Assembly: GCA_964016885.1 (NCBI GenBank)
Contig: OZ024742.1
Coordinates: 628,736-692,735 of the forward strand
Source of the DNA: Eledone cirrhosa
Lineage: Eukaryota; Mollusca; Cephalopoda; Octopoda; Eledonidae
Length of the DNA stretch: 64,000 bases
Reading direction: 5' to 3'
The notes below the pieces were generated by a model that saw only the letters and a list, made by a program, of their open reading frames with translations, was not told the DNA's origin and searched no databases. Position 1 is the stretch's first letter. Each line of letters starts with the position of its first letter. Of this stretch, positions 36,928 to 51,625 are shown piece after piece. Made by a program: the position numbers and the translations under genes.

Positions 36928-39900
36928 ACACCAGCATGACCACTTTACAGTGGGGACTGGGTACTTTTTATTGTGGCACCAGCATGACCACTTTACAGTG
37001 GGGACTGGAGACTTTTTATCATGACACCAGCATGACCACTTTACAGTGGGGACTGGGGACTTTTTATTGTGGCACCAGCATGACCACTTTACAGTGGGGA
37101 CTGGGGACTTTTTATCATGACACCAGCATGACCACTTTACAGTGGGGACTGGGGACTTTTTATCATGACACCAGCATGACCACTTTACAGTGGGGACTGG
37201 GTACATTTTATTGTGGCACCAGCATGACCACTTTACAGTGGGGACTGGGGACTTTTTATCATGACACCAGCATGACCACTTTACAGTGGGGACTGGGTAC
37301 TTTTTATTGTGGCACCAGCATGACCACTTTACAGTGGCGACTGGGAACTTTTTATCATGACACCAGCATGACCACTTTACAGTGGGGACTGGGGACTTTT
37401 TATCATGACACCAGCATGACCACTTTACAGTGGTGACTGGGGACTTTTTATTGTGGCACCAGCATGACCACTATACAGTGGCGACTGGGGACTTTTTATC
37501 ATGACACCAGCATGACCACTTTACAGTGGGGACTGGGGACTTTTTATCATGACACCAGCATGACCACTTTACAGTAGGGACTGGGGACTTTTTATTGTGG
37601 CACCAGCATGACCACTTTACAGTGGTGACTGGGAACTTTTTATCATGACACCAGCATGACCACTTTACAGTGGGGACTGGGGACTTTTTATCATGACACC
37701 AGCATGACCACTTTACAGTGGGGACTGGGGACTTTTTATCATGACATCAGCATGACCACTTTACAGTGGGGAGTGGGTACTTTTCATTGTGGGACCAGCA
37801 TGACCACTTTGCAGTGGAGACTGGGTACCTCTTATTGTGGAACCACCATGACCACTTTACAGTGGGGACTGGCTACTTTTTATTGTGGCACCAGCATGAC
37901 CACTTTACAGTGGGGACTGGGGACTTTTTATTGTGGGACCAGCATGACCACTTTGCAGTGGAGACTGGGTACCTCTTATTGTGGAACCACCATGACCACT
38001 TTACAGTGGGGACTGGCTACTTTTTATTGTGGCACCAGCATGACCACTTTTCAGTGGGGACTGGGGATTTTTATTGTGGCACCAGCATGACCACTTTACA
38101 GTGGGGACAGGGTATTTATTATTGTGGCACCAGCATGACCACTTTACAGTGGGGACTGGGTACTTTTTATTGTGGCACCAGCATGACCACTTTACAGTGG
38201 GGACTGGGTGCTTTTTATCATGGCACCAGCATGACCACTTTACAGTGGGGACTGGGTACTTTTTATCATGACACCAGCATGACCACTATACAGTGGGGAC
38301 TGGGTGCTTTTTATTGTGGCACCAGCATGACCACTTTACAGTGGGGACTGGGTACTTTTTATCATGACACCACCATGACCACTTTACAGTGGGGACTGGT
38401 TCCTTTTTATTGTGACACCAGCATGACCACTTTACAGTGGCGACTGGGTCATTTTTAATTGTCACCAGCATGACCACTTTACAGTGGGGACTGGTTACTT
38501 TTTATTGTGACACCAGCATGACCACTTTACAGTGGGGACTGAGTACTTTTTATTGTGGCACCAGCATGACCACTTTACAGTAGGGACTGGGTGCTTTTTA
38601 TTGTGGCACCAGCATGACCACTTTACAGTGGGGACTGGGTACCTTTTATCATGACACCACCATGACCACTTTACAGTGGGGACTGGTTACTTTTTATTGT
38701 GACACCAGCATGACCACTTTACAGTGGGGACTGGTTACTTTTTATTGTGACACCAGCATGACCACTTTACAGTGGGGACTGGTTGCTTTTTATTGTGACA
38801 CCAGCATGACCACTTTACAGTGGCGACTGGGTGATTTTTTATTGTGTCACCAGCATGACCACTTTTCAGTGGGGACTGGGGACTTTTTATTGTGGGACCA
38901 GCATGACCACTTTACAGTGGGGACTGGGTACTTTTTATTGTGGCACCAGCATGATCACTTTACAGTAGGGACTGGTTACTTTTGATCATGACACCAGCAT
39001 AACGACTTTACAGTTGGCATTGGGTACATGTTATTGTGGGTCCAGCATGAGTACTTTTACAGTGGGGACTGGGTACTTTTTATTGTGGCACCAGCATAAC
39101 CACTTTACAGTGGAGACTGGGGACTTTTTATCATGACACCAGCATGACCACTTTACAGTGGGGACTGGGTACTTTTTATCATGACCACTTTATAATGGGG
39201 ACCGGGTACTTTTTATGATGACCACTTTACAGTGGGGTCTGGGTACTTTTTATCATGACACCAACATGACCACTTTACAGTGGGGACTGGGGACTTTTTA
39301 TTGTGGCACCAACATGACCACTTTACAGTGGGGAGTGGGTACATTTTTTATTGTGGCACCAGCATGACCACTTTACAGTGGGGACTGGGTACTTTTTATC
39401 ATGACACCAACATGACCACTTTACAGTGTGGACTGGGTACTTTTTATCATGACACCAGCATGACCACTTTAGAGTGGGGACTGGGTACTTTTTATTGTGG
39501 CACCAGCATGACCACTTTACAGTGGGGACTGGGTACTTTTTATTGTGGCACCAGGATGACCACTTTACAGTGGGGACTGGGTACTTTTTATTGTGGCACC
39601 AGCATGACCACTTTACAGTGGGGAGTGGGTACTTTTTATCATGACACCAGCATGACCACTTTACAGTGGGGACTGGGGACTTTTTATTGTGGCACCAGCA
39701 TGACCACTTTACAGTGGGGACTGGGGACTTTTTATCATGACACCAGCATGACCACTTTACAGTGGGGACTGGGGACTTTTTATCATGACACCAGCATGAC
39801 CACTTTACAGTAGGGACTGGGGACTTTTTATTGTGGCACCAGCATGACCACTTTACAGTGGGGACTGGGAACTTTTTATCATGACACCAGCATGACCACT

Positions 39901-41661
39901 TTACAGTGGGGACTGGGGACTTTTTATCATGACACCAGCATGACCACTTTACAGTGGGGACTGGGTACTTTTTATCATGACACCAGCATGACCACTTTAC
40001 AGTGGGGAGTGGGTACTTTTTATTGTGGGACCAGCATGACCACTTTGCAGTGGAGACTGGGTACCTCTTATTGTGGAACCACCATGACCACTTTACAGTG
40101 GGGACTGGGGACTTTTTATTGTGGCACCAGCATGACCACTTTACAGTGGGGACTGGGTACTTTTTATCATGACACCACCATGACCACTTTACAGTGGGGA
40201 CTGGTTACTTTTTATTGTGACACCAGCATGACCACTTTACAGTGGGGACTGGTTACTTTTTATTGTGACACCAGCATGACCACTTTACAGTGGGGACTGG
40301 TTACTTTTTATTGTGACACCAGCATGACCACTTTACAGTGGCGACTGGGTCATTTTTAATTGTCACCAGCATGACCACTTTACAGTGGGGACTGGTTACT
40401 TTTTATTGTGACACCAGCATGACCACTTTACAGTGGGGACTGGTTACTTTTTATCATGACACCAGCATGACCACTTTACAGTGGGGACTGGGTGATTTTT
40501 TATTGTGTCACCAGCATGACCACTTTTCAGTGGGGACTGGGGACTTTTTATTGTGGGACCAGCATGACCACTTTACAGTGGGGACTGGGGACTTTTTATT
40601 GTGGCACCAACATGACCACTTTACAGTGGGGAGGGTACATTTTTTATTGTGGCACCAGCATGACCACTTTACAGTGGGGACTGGGTACTTTTTATCATGA
40701 CACCAACATGACCACTTTACAGTGTGGACTGGGTACTTTTTATCATGACACCAGCATGACCACTTTAGAGTGGGGACTGGGTACTTTTTATTGTGGCACC
40801 AGCATAACCACTTTACAGTGGGGACTGGGTACTTTTTATTGTGGCACCAGCATGACCACTTTACAGTGGGGACTGAGTACTTTTTATTGTGGCACCAGCA
40901 TGACCACTTTACAGTAGGGACTGGGTGCTTTTTATTGTGGCACCAGCATGACCACTTTACAGTGGGGACTGGTTACTTTTTATTGTGACACCAGCATGAC
41001 CACTTTACAGTGGGGACTGGTTACTTTTTATTGTGACACCAGCATGACCACTTTACAGTGGCGACTGGGTCATTTTTAATTGTCACCAGCATGACCACTT
41101 TACAGTGGGGACTGGTTACTTTTTATTGTGACACCAGCATGACCACTTTACAGTGAGGACTGGTTACTTTTTATCATGACACCAGCATGACCACTTTACA
41201 GTGGGGACTGGTTGCTTTTTATTGTGACACCAGCATGACCACGTTACAGTGGCGACTGGGTGATTTTTTATTGTGTCACCAGCATGACCACTTTTCAGTG
41301 GGGACTGGGGACTTTTTATTGTGGGACCAGCATGACCACTTTACAGTGGGGACTGGGTACTTTTTATTGTGGCACCAGCATGATCACTTTACAGTAGGGA
41401 CTGAGGACTTTTTATCGTGGCACCAGCATGACCACTTTACAGTGGGGACTGGTTACTTTTGATCATGACACCAGCATAACGATTTTACAGTTGGCATTGG
41501 GTACATGTTATTGTGGGTCCAGCATGAGTACTTTTACAGTGGGGACTGGGTACTTTTTATTGTGGCACCAGCATAACCACTTTACAGTGGAGACTGGGGA
41601 CTTTTTATCATGACACCAGCATGACCACTTTACAGTGGGGACTGGGTACTTTTTATCATGA

Positions 41662-44600
41662 CCACTTTATAATGGGGACCGGGTACTTTTTATGATGACC
41701 ACTTTACAGTGGGGTCTGGGTACTTTTTATCATGACACCAACATGACCACTTTACAGTGGGGACTGGGGACTTTTTATTGTGGCACCAACATGACCACTT
41801 TACAGTGGGGAGTGGGTACATTTTTTATTGTGGCACCAGCATGACCACTTTACAGTGGGGACTGGGTACTTTTTATCATGACACCAACATGACCACTTTA
41901 CAGTGTGGACTGGGTACTTTTTATCATGACACCAGCATGACCACTTTAGAGTGGGGACTGGGTACTTTTTATTGTGGCACCAGCATGACCACTTTACAGT
42001 GGGGACTGGGTACTTTTTATTGTGGCACCAGGATGACCACTTTACAGTGGGGACTGAGTACTTTTTATTGTGGCACCAGCATGACCACTTTACAGTAGGG
42101 ACTGGGTACTTTTTATTGTGGCACCAGCATGACCACTTTACAGTGGGGACTGGGTACTTTTTATTGTGGCACCAGCATGACCACTTTACAGTGGGGAGTG
42201 GGTACTTTTTATCATGACACCAGCATGACCACTTTACAGTGGGGACTGGGGACTTTTTATTGTGGCACCAGCATGACCACTTTACAGTGGGGACTGGGGA
42301 CTTTTTATCATGACACCAGCATGACCACTTTACAGTGGGGACTGGGGACTTTTTATCATGACACCAGCATGACCACTTTATAGTAGGGACTGGGGACTTT
42401 TTATTGTGGCACCAGCATGACCACTTTACAGTGGGGACTGGGAACTTTTTATCATGACACCAGCATGACCACTTTACAGTGGGGACTGGGGACTTTTTAT
42501 CATGACACCAGCATGACCACTTTACAGTGGGGACTGGGTACTTTTTATCATGACACCAGCATGACCACTTTACAGTGGGGAGTGGGTACTTTTTATTGTG
42601 GGACCAGCATGACCATTTTGCAGTGGAGACTGGGTACCTCTTATTGTGGAACCACCATGACCACTTTACAGTGGGGACTGGGGACTTTTTATTGTGGCAC
42701 CAGCATGACCACTTTACAGTGGGGACTGGGTACTTTTTATCATGACACCACCATGACCACTTTACAGTGGGGACTGGTTACTTTTTATTGTGACACCAGC
42801 ATGACCACTTTACAGTGGGGACTGGTTACTTTTTATTGTGACACCAGCATGACCACTTTACAGTGGGGACTGGTTACTTTTTATTGTGACACCAGCATGA
42901 CCACTTTACAGTGGCGACTGGGTCATTTTTAATTGTCAGCAGCATGACCACTTTACAGTGGGGACTGGTTACTTTTTATTGTGACACCAGCATGACCACT
43001 TTACAGTGGGGACTGGTTACTTTTTATCATGACACCAGCATGACCACTTTACAGTGGGGACTGGGTGATTTTTTATTGTGTCACCAGCATGACCACTTTT
43101 CAGTGGGGACTGGGGACTTTTTATTGTGGGACCAGCATGACCACTTTACAGTGGGGACTGGGTACTTTTTATTGTGGCACCAGCATGATCACTTTACAGT
43201 AGGGACTGAGGACTTTTTATCGTGGCACCAGCATGACCACTTTACAGTGGGGACTGGTTACTTTTGATCATGACACCAGCATAACGACTTTACAGTTGGC
43301 ATTGGGTACATGTTATTGTGGGTCCAGCATGAGTACTTTTACAGTGGGGACTGGGTACTTTTTATTGTGGCACCAGCATAACCACTTTACAGTGGAGACT
43401 GGGGACTTTTTATCATGACACCAGCATGACCACTTTACAGTGGGGACTGGGTACTTTTTATCATGACCACTTTATAATGGGGACCGGGTACTTTTTATGA
43501 TGACCACTTTACAGTGGGGTCTGGGTACTTTTTATCATGACACCAACATGACCACTTTACAGTGGGGACTGGGGACTTTTTATTGTGGCACCAACATGAC
43601 CACTTTACAGTGGGGAGTGGGTACATTTTTTATTGTGGCACCAGCATGACCACTTTACAGTGGGGACTGGGTACTTTTTATCATGACACCAACATGACCA
43701 CTTTACAGTGTGGACTGGGTACTTTTTATCATGACACCAGCATGACCACTTTAGAGTGGGGACTGGGTACTTTTTATTGTGGCACCAGCATGACCACTTT
43801 ACAGTGGGGACTGGGTACTTTTTATTGTGGCACCAGGATGACCACTTTACAGTGGGGACTGAGTACTTTTTATTGTGGCACCAGCATGACCACTTTACAG
43901 TAGGGACTGGGTACTTTTTATTGTGGCACCAGCATGACCACTTTACAGTGGGGACTGGGTACTTTTTATTGTGGCACCAGCATGACCACTTTACAGTGGG
44001 GAGTGGGTACTTTTTATCATGACACCAGCATGACCACTTTACAGTGGGGACTGGGGACTTTTTATTGTGGCACCAGCATGACCACTTTACAGTGGGGACT
44101 GGGGACTTTTTATCATGACACCAGCATGACCACTTTACAGTGGGGACTGGGGACTTTTTATCATGACACCAGCATGACCACTTTACAGTAGGGACTGGGG
44201 ACTTTTTATTGTGGCACCAGCATGACCACTTTACAGTGGGGACTGGGAACTTTTTATCATGACACCAGCATGACCACTTTACAGTGGGGACTGGGGACTT
44301 TTTATCATGACACCAGCATGACCACTTTACAGTGGGGACTGGGTACTTTTTATCATGACACCAGCATGACCACTTTACAGTGGGGAGTGGGTACTTTTTA
44401 TTGTGGGACCAGCATGACCACTTTGCAGTGGAGACTGGGTACCTCTTATTGTGGAACCACCATGACCACTTTACAGTGGGGACTGGGGACTTTTTATTGT
44501 GGCACCAGCATGACCACTTTACAGTGGGGACTGGGGACTTTTTATTGTGGGACCAGCATGACCACTTTGCAGTGGAGACTGGGTACCTCTTATTGTGGAA

Positions 44601-47600
44601 CCACCATGACCACTTTACAGTGGGGACTGGCTACTTTTTATTGTGGCACCAGCATGACCACTTTTCAGTGGGGACTGGGTATTTATTATTGTGGCACCAG
44701 CATGACCACTTTACAGTGGGGACTGGGTACTTTTTATTGTGGCACCAGCATGACCACTTTACAGTGGGGACTGGGTGCTTTTTATCATGGCACCAGCATG
44801 ACCACTTTACAGTGGGGACTGGGTACTTTTTATCATGACACCAGCATGACCACTTTACAGTGGGGACTGGTTGCTTTTTATTGTGACACCAGCATGACCA
44901 CGTTACAGTGGCGACTGGGTGATTTTTTATTGTGTAACCAGCATGACCACTTTTCAGTGGGGACTGGGGACTTTTTATTGTGGGACCAGCATGACCACTT
45001 TACAGTGGGGACTGGGTACTTTTTATTGTGGGACCAGCATGATCACTTTACAGTAGGGACTGAGGACTTTTTATCGTGGCACCAGCATGACCACTTTACA
45101 GTGGGGACTGGTTACTTTTGATCATGACACCAGCATAACCACTTTACAGTTGGCATTGGGTACATGTTATTGTGGGTCCAGCATGAGTACTTTTACAGTG
45201 GGGACTGGGTACTTTTTATTGTGGCACCAGCATAACCACTTTACAGTGGAGACTGGGGACTTTTTATAATGACACCAGCATGACCACTTTACAGTGGGGA
45301 CTGGGTACTTTTATCATGACCACTTTATAATGGGGACCGGGTACTTTTTATGATGACCACTTTACAGTGGGGTCTGGGTACTTTTTATCATGACACCAAC
45401 ATGACCACTTTACAGTGGGGACTGGGGACTTTTTATTGTGGCACCAACATGACCACTTTACAGTGGGGAGTGGGTACATTTTTTATTGTGGCACCAGCAT
45501 GACCACTTTACAGTGGGGACTGGGTACTTTTTATCATGACACCAACATGACCACTTTACAGTGTGGACTGGGTACTTTTTATCATGACACCAGCATGACC
45601 ACTTTAGAGTGGGGACTGGGTACTTTTTATTGTGGCACCAGCATGACCACTTTACTGTGGGGACTGGGTACTTTTTATTGTGGCACCAGGATGACCACTT
45701 TACAGTGGGGACTGAGTACTTTTTATTGTGGCACCAGCATGACCACTTTACAGTAGGGACTGGGTACTTTTTATTGTGGCACCAGCATGACCACTTTACA
45801 GTGGGGACTGGGTACTTTTTATTGTGGCACCAGCATGACCACTTTACAGTGGGGAGTGGGTACTTTTTATCATGACACCAGCATGACCACTTTACAGTGG
45901 GGACTGGGGACTTTTTATTGTGGCACCAGCATGACCACTTTACAGTGGGGACTGGGGACTTTTTATCATGACACCAGCATGACCACTTTACAGTGGGGAC
46001 TGGGGACTTTTTATCATGACACCAGCATGACCACTTTACAGTAGGGACTGGGGACTTTTTATTGTGGCACCAGCATGACCACTTTACAGTGGGGACTGGG
46101 AACTTTTTATCATGACACCAGCATGACCACTTTACAGTGGGGACTGGGGACTTTTTATCATGACACCAGCATGACCACTTTACAGTGGGGACTGGGTACT
46201 TTTTATCATGACACCAGCATGACCACTTTACAGTGGGGAGTGGGTACTTTTTATTGTGGGACCAGCATGACCACTTTGCAGTGGAGACTGGGTACCTCTT
46301 ATTGTGGAACCACCATGACCACTTTACAGTGGGGACTGGGGACTTTTTATTGTGGCACCAGCATGACCACTTTACAGTGGGGACTGGGGACTTTTTATTG
46401 TGGGACCAGCATGACCACTTTACAGTGGGGACTGGGTACTTTTTATTGTGGGACCAGCATGATCACTTTACAGTAGGGACTGAGGACTTTTTATCGTGGC
46501 ACCAGCATGACCACTTTACAGTGGGGACTGGTTACTTTTGATCATGACACCAGCATAACCACTTTACAGTTGGCATTGGGTACATGTTATTGTGGGTCCA
46601 GCATGAGTACTTTTACAGTGGGGACTGGGTACTTTTTATTGTGGCACCAGCATAACCACTTTACAGTGGAGACTGGGGACTTTTTATAATGACACCAGCA
46701 TGACCACTTTACAGTGGGGACTGGGTACTTTTATCATGACCACTTTATAATGGGGACCGGGTACTTTTTATGATGACCACTTTACAGTGGGGTCTGGGTA
46801 CTTTTTATCATGACACCAACATGACCACTTTACAGTGGGGACTGGGGACTTTTTATTGTGGCACCAACATGACCACTTTACAGTGGGGAGTGGGTACATT
46901 TTTTATTGTGGCACCAGCATGACCACTTTACAGTGGGGACTGGGTACTTTTTATCATGACACCAACATGACCACTTTACAGTGTGGACTGGGTACTTTTT
47001 ATCATGACACCAGCATGACCACTTTAGAGTGGGGACTGGGTACTTTTTATTGTGGCACCAGCATGACCACTTTACTGTGGGGACTGGGTACTTTTTATTG
47101 TGGCACCAGGATGACCACTTTACAGTGGGGACTGAGTACTTTTTATTGTGGCACTAGCATGACCACTTTACAGTAGGGACTGGGTACTTTTTATTGTGGC
47201 ACCAGCATGACCACTTTACAGTGGGGACTGGGTACTTTTTATTGTGGCACCAGCATGACCACTTTACAGTGGGGAGTGGGTACTTTTTATCATGACACCA
47301 GCATGACCACTTTACAGTGGGGACTGGGGACTTTTTATTGTGGCACCAGCATGACCACTTTACAGTGGGGACTGGGGACTTTTTATCATGACACCAGCAT
47401 GACCACTTTACAGTGGGGACTGGGGACTTTTTATCATGACACCAGCATGACCACTTTACAGTAGGGACTGGGGACTTTTTATTGTGGCACCAGCATGACC
47501 ACTTTACAGTGGGGACTGGGAACTTTTTATCATGACACCAGCATGACCACTTTACAGTGGGGACTGGGGACTTTTTATCATGACACCAGCATGACCACTT

Positions 47601-50600
47601 TACAGTGGGGACTGGGTACTTTTTATCATGACACCAGCATGACCACTTTACAGTGGGGAGTGGGTACTTTTTATTGTGGGACCAGCATGACCACTTTGCA
47701 GTGGAGACTGGGTACCTCTTATTGTGGAACCACCATGACCACTTTACAGTGGGGACTGGGGACTTTTTATTGTGGCACCAGCATGACCACTTTACAGTGG
47801 GGACTGGGGACTTTTTATTGTGGGACCAGCATGACCACTTTGCAGTGGAGACTGGGTACCTCTTATTGTGGAACCACCATGACCACTTTACAGTGGGGAC
47901 TGGCTACTTTTTATTGTGGCACCAGCATGACCACTTTTCAGTGGGGACTGGGTATTTATTATTGTGGCACCAGCATGACCACTTTACAGTGGGGACTGGT
48001 TACTTTTTATTGTGACACCAGCATGACCACTTTACAGTGGCGACTGGGTCATTTTTAATTGTCACCAGCATGACCACTTTACAGTGGGGACTGGTTACTT
48101 TTTATTGTGACACCAGCATGACCACTTTACAGTGGGGACTGGTTACTTTTTATTGTGACACCAGCATGACCACTTTACAGTGGGGACTGGTTACTTTTTA
48201 TTGTGAAACCAGCATGACCACTTTACAGTGGCGACTGGGTGATTTTTTATTGTGTCACCAGCATGACCACTTTTCAGTGGGGACTGGGGACTTTTTATTG
48301 TGGGACCAGCATGACCACTTTACAGTAGGGACTGGGTACTTTTTATCGTGGCACCAGCATGACCACTTTACAGTGGGGACTGGTTACTTTTTATCATGAC
48401 CACTTTATAAAGGGGACCGGGTACTTTTTATGATGACCACTTTACAGTGGGGTCTGGGTACTTTTTATCATGACACCAACATGACCACTTTACAGTGGGG
48501 ACTGGGGACTTTTTATTGTGGCACCAACATGACCACTTTACAGTGGGGAGTGGGTACATTTTTTATTGTGGCACCAGCATGACCACTTTACAGTGGGGAC
48601 TGGGTACTTTTTATCATGACACCAACATGACCACTTTACAGTGTGGACTGGGTACTTTTTATCATGACACCAGCATGACCACTTTAGAGTGGGGACTGGG
48701 TACTTTTTATTGTGGGACCAGCATGACCACTTTACAGTGGGGACTGGGTACTTTTTATTGTGGCACCAGGATGACCACTTTACAGTGGGGACTGAGTACT
48801 TTTTATTGTGGCACCAGCATGACCACTTTACAGTAGGGACTGGGTACTTTTTATTGTGGCACCAGCATGACCACTTTACAGTGGGGACTGGGTACTTTTT
48901 ATTGTGGCACCAGCATGACCACTTTACAGTGGGGAGTGGGTACTTTTTATCATGACACCAGCATGACCACTTTACAGTGGGGACTGGGGACTTTTTATTG
49001 TGGCACCAGCATGACCACTTTACAGTGGGGACTGGGGACTTTTTATCATGACACCAGCATGACCACTTTACAGTGGGGACTGGGGACTTTTTATCATGAC
49101 ACCAGCATGACCACTTTACAGTAGGGACTGGGGACTTTTTATTGTGGCACCAGCATGACCACTTTACAGTGGGGACTGGGGACTTTTTATCATGACACCA
49201 GCATGACCACTTTACAGTGGGGACTGGGGACTTTTTATCATGACACCAGCATGACCACTTTACAGTAGGGACTGGGGACTTTTTATTGTGGCACCAGCAT
49301 GACCACTTTACAGTGGGGACTGGGAACTTTTTATCATGACACCAGCATGACCACTTTACAGTGGGGACTGGGGACTTTTTATCATGACACCAGCATGACC
49401 ACTTTACAGTGGGGACTGGGTACTTTTTATCATGACACCAGCATGACCACTTTACAGTGGGGAGTGGGTACTTTTTATTGTGGGACCAGCATGACCACTT
49501 TGCAGTGGAGACTGGGTACCTCTTATTGTGGAACCACCATGACCACTTTACAGTGGGGACTGGGGACTTTTTATTGTGGCACCAGCATGACCACTTTACA
49601 GTGGGGACTGGGGACTTTTTATTGTGGGACCAGCATGACCACTTTGCAGTGGAGACTGGGTACCTCTTATTGTGGAACCACCATGACCACTTTACAGTGG
49701 GGACTGGCTACTTTTTATTGTGGCACCAGCATGACCACTTTTCAGTGGGGACTGGGTATTTATTATTGTGGCACCAGCATGACCACTTTACAGTGGGGAC
49801 TGGTTACTTTTTATTGTGACACCAGCATGACCACTTTACAGTGGCGACTGGGTCATTTTTAATTGTCACCAGCATGACCACTTTACAGTGGGGACTGGTT
49901 ACTTTTTATTGTGACACCAGCATGACCACTTTACAGTGGGGACTGGTTACTTTTTATTGTGACACCAGCATGACCACTTTACAGTGGGGACTGGTTACTT
50001 TTTATTGTGAAACCAGCATGACCACTTTACAGTGGCGACTGGGTGATTTTTTATTGTGTCACCAGCATGACCACTTTTCAGTGGGGACTGGGGACTTTTT
50101 ATTGTGGGACCAGCATGACCACTTTACAGTAGGGACTGGGGACTTTTTATCGTGGCACCAGCATGACCACTTTACAGTGGGGACTGGTTACTTTTTATCA
50201 TGACCACTTTATAAAGGGGACCGGGTACTTTTTATGATGACCACTTTACAGTGGGGTCTGGGTACTTTTTATCATGACACCAACATGACCACTTTACAGT
50301 GGGGACTGGGGACTTTTTATTGTGGCACCAACATGACCACTTTACAGTGGGGAGTGGGTACATTTTTTATTGTGGCACCAGCATGACCACTTTACAGTGG
50401 GGACTGGGTACTTTTTATCATGACACCAACATGACCACTTTACAGTGTGGACTGGGTACTTTTTATCATGACACCAGCATGACCACTTTAGAGTGGGGAC
50501 TGGGTACTTTTTATTGTGGCACCAGCATGACCACTTTACAGTGGGGACTGGGTACTTTTTATTGTGGCACCAGGATGACCACTTTACAGTGGGGACTGAG

Positions 50601-51625
50601 TACTTTTTATTGTGGGACCAGCATGACCACTTTACAGTAGGGACTGGGTACTTTTTATTGTGGCACCAGCATGACCACTTTACAGTGGGGACTGGGTACT
50701 TTTTATTGTGGCACCAGCATGACCACTTTACAGTGGGGACTGGGGACTTTTTATCATGACACCAGCATGACCACTTTACAGTGGGGACTGGGGACTTTTT
50801 ATCATGACACCAGCATGACCACTTTACAGTAGGGACTGGGGACTTTTTATTGTGGCACCAGCATGACCACTTTACAGTGGGGACTGGGAACTTTTTATCA
50901 TGACACCAGCATGACCACTTTACAGTGGGGACTGGGGACTTTTTATCATGACACCAGCATGACCACTTTACAGTGGGGACTGGGTACTTTTTATCATGAC
51001 ACCAGCATGACCACTTTACAGTGGGGAGTGGGTACTTTTTATTGTGGGACCAGCATGACCACTTTGCAGTGGAGACTGGGTACCTCTTATTGTGGAACCA
51101 CCATGACCACTTTACAGTGGGGACTGGGGACTTTTTATTGTGGCACCAGCATGACCACTTTACAGTGGGGACTGGGGACTTTTTATTGTGGGACCAGCAT
51201 GACCACTTTGCAGTGGAGACTGGGTACCTCTTATTGTGGAACCACCATGACCACTTTACAGTGGGGACTGGCTACTTTTTATTGTGGCACCAGCATGACC
51301 ACTTTTCAGTGGGGACTGGGTATTTATTATTGTGGCACCAGCATGACCACTTTACAGTGGGGACTGGGTACTTTTTATTGTGACACCAGCATGACCACTT
51401 TACAGTGGGGACTGGTTACTTTTTATTGTGAAACCAGCATGACCACTTTACAGTGGCGACTGGGTGATTTTTTATTGTGTCACCAGCATGACCACTTTTC
51501 AGTGGGGACTGGGGACTTTTTATTGTGGGACCAGCATGACCACTTTACAGTAGGGACTGGGGACTTTTTATCGTGGCACCAGCATGACCACTTTACAGTG
51601 GGGACTGGTTACTTTTTATCATGAC
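41662..51625. repeat. Run of 1.4-1.85-kb higher-order repeats (six intervals between markers)
   Basis: The truncated-monomer marker CCACTTTATAA(T/A)GGGGACC starts at 41662, 43467, 45320, 46740, 48400, 50204 and 51625. The intervals are 1805, 1853, 1420, 1660, 1804 and 1421 bp. Differences between intervals are multiples of 48 within 1 bp (48, 240, 144, 384), so copies gained or lost whole monomers in register. The last three markers share ATAAAGGGG instead of ATAATGGGG, marking a sub-lineage. Confidence 0.85.
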
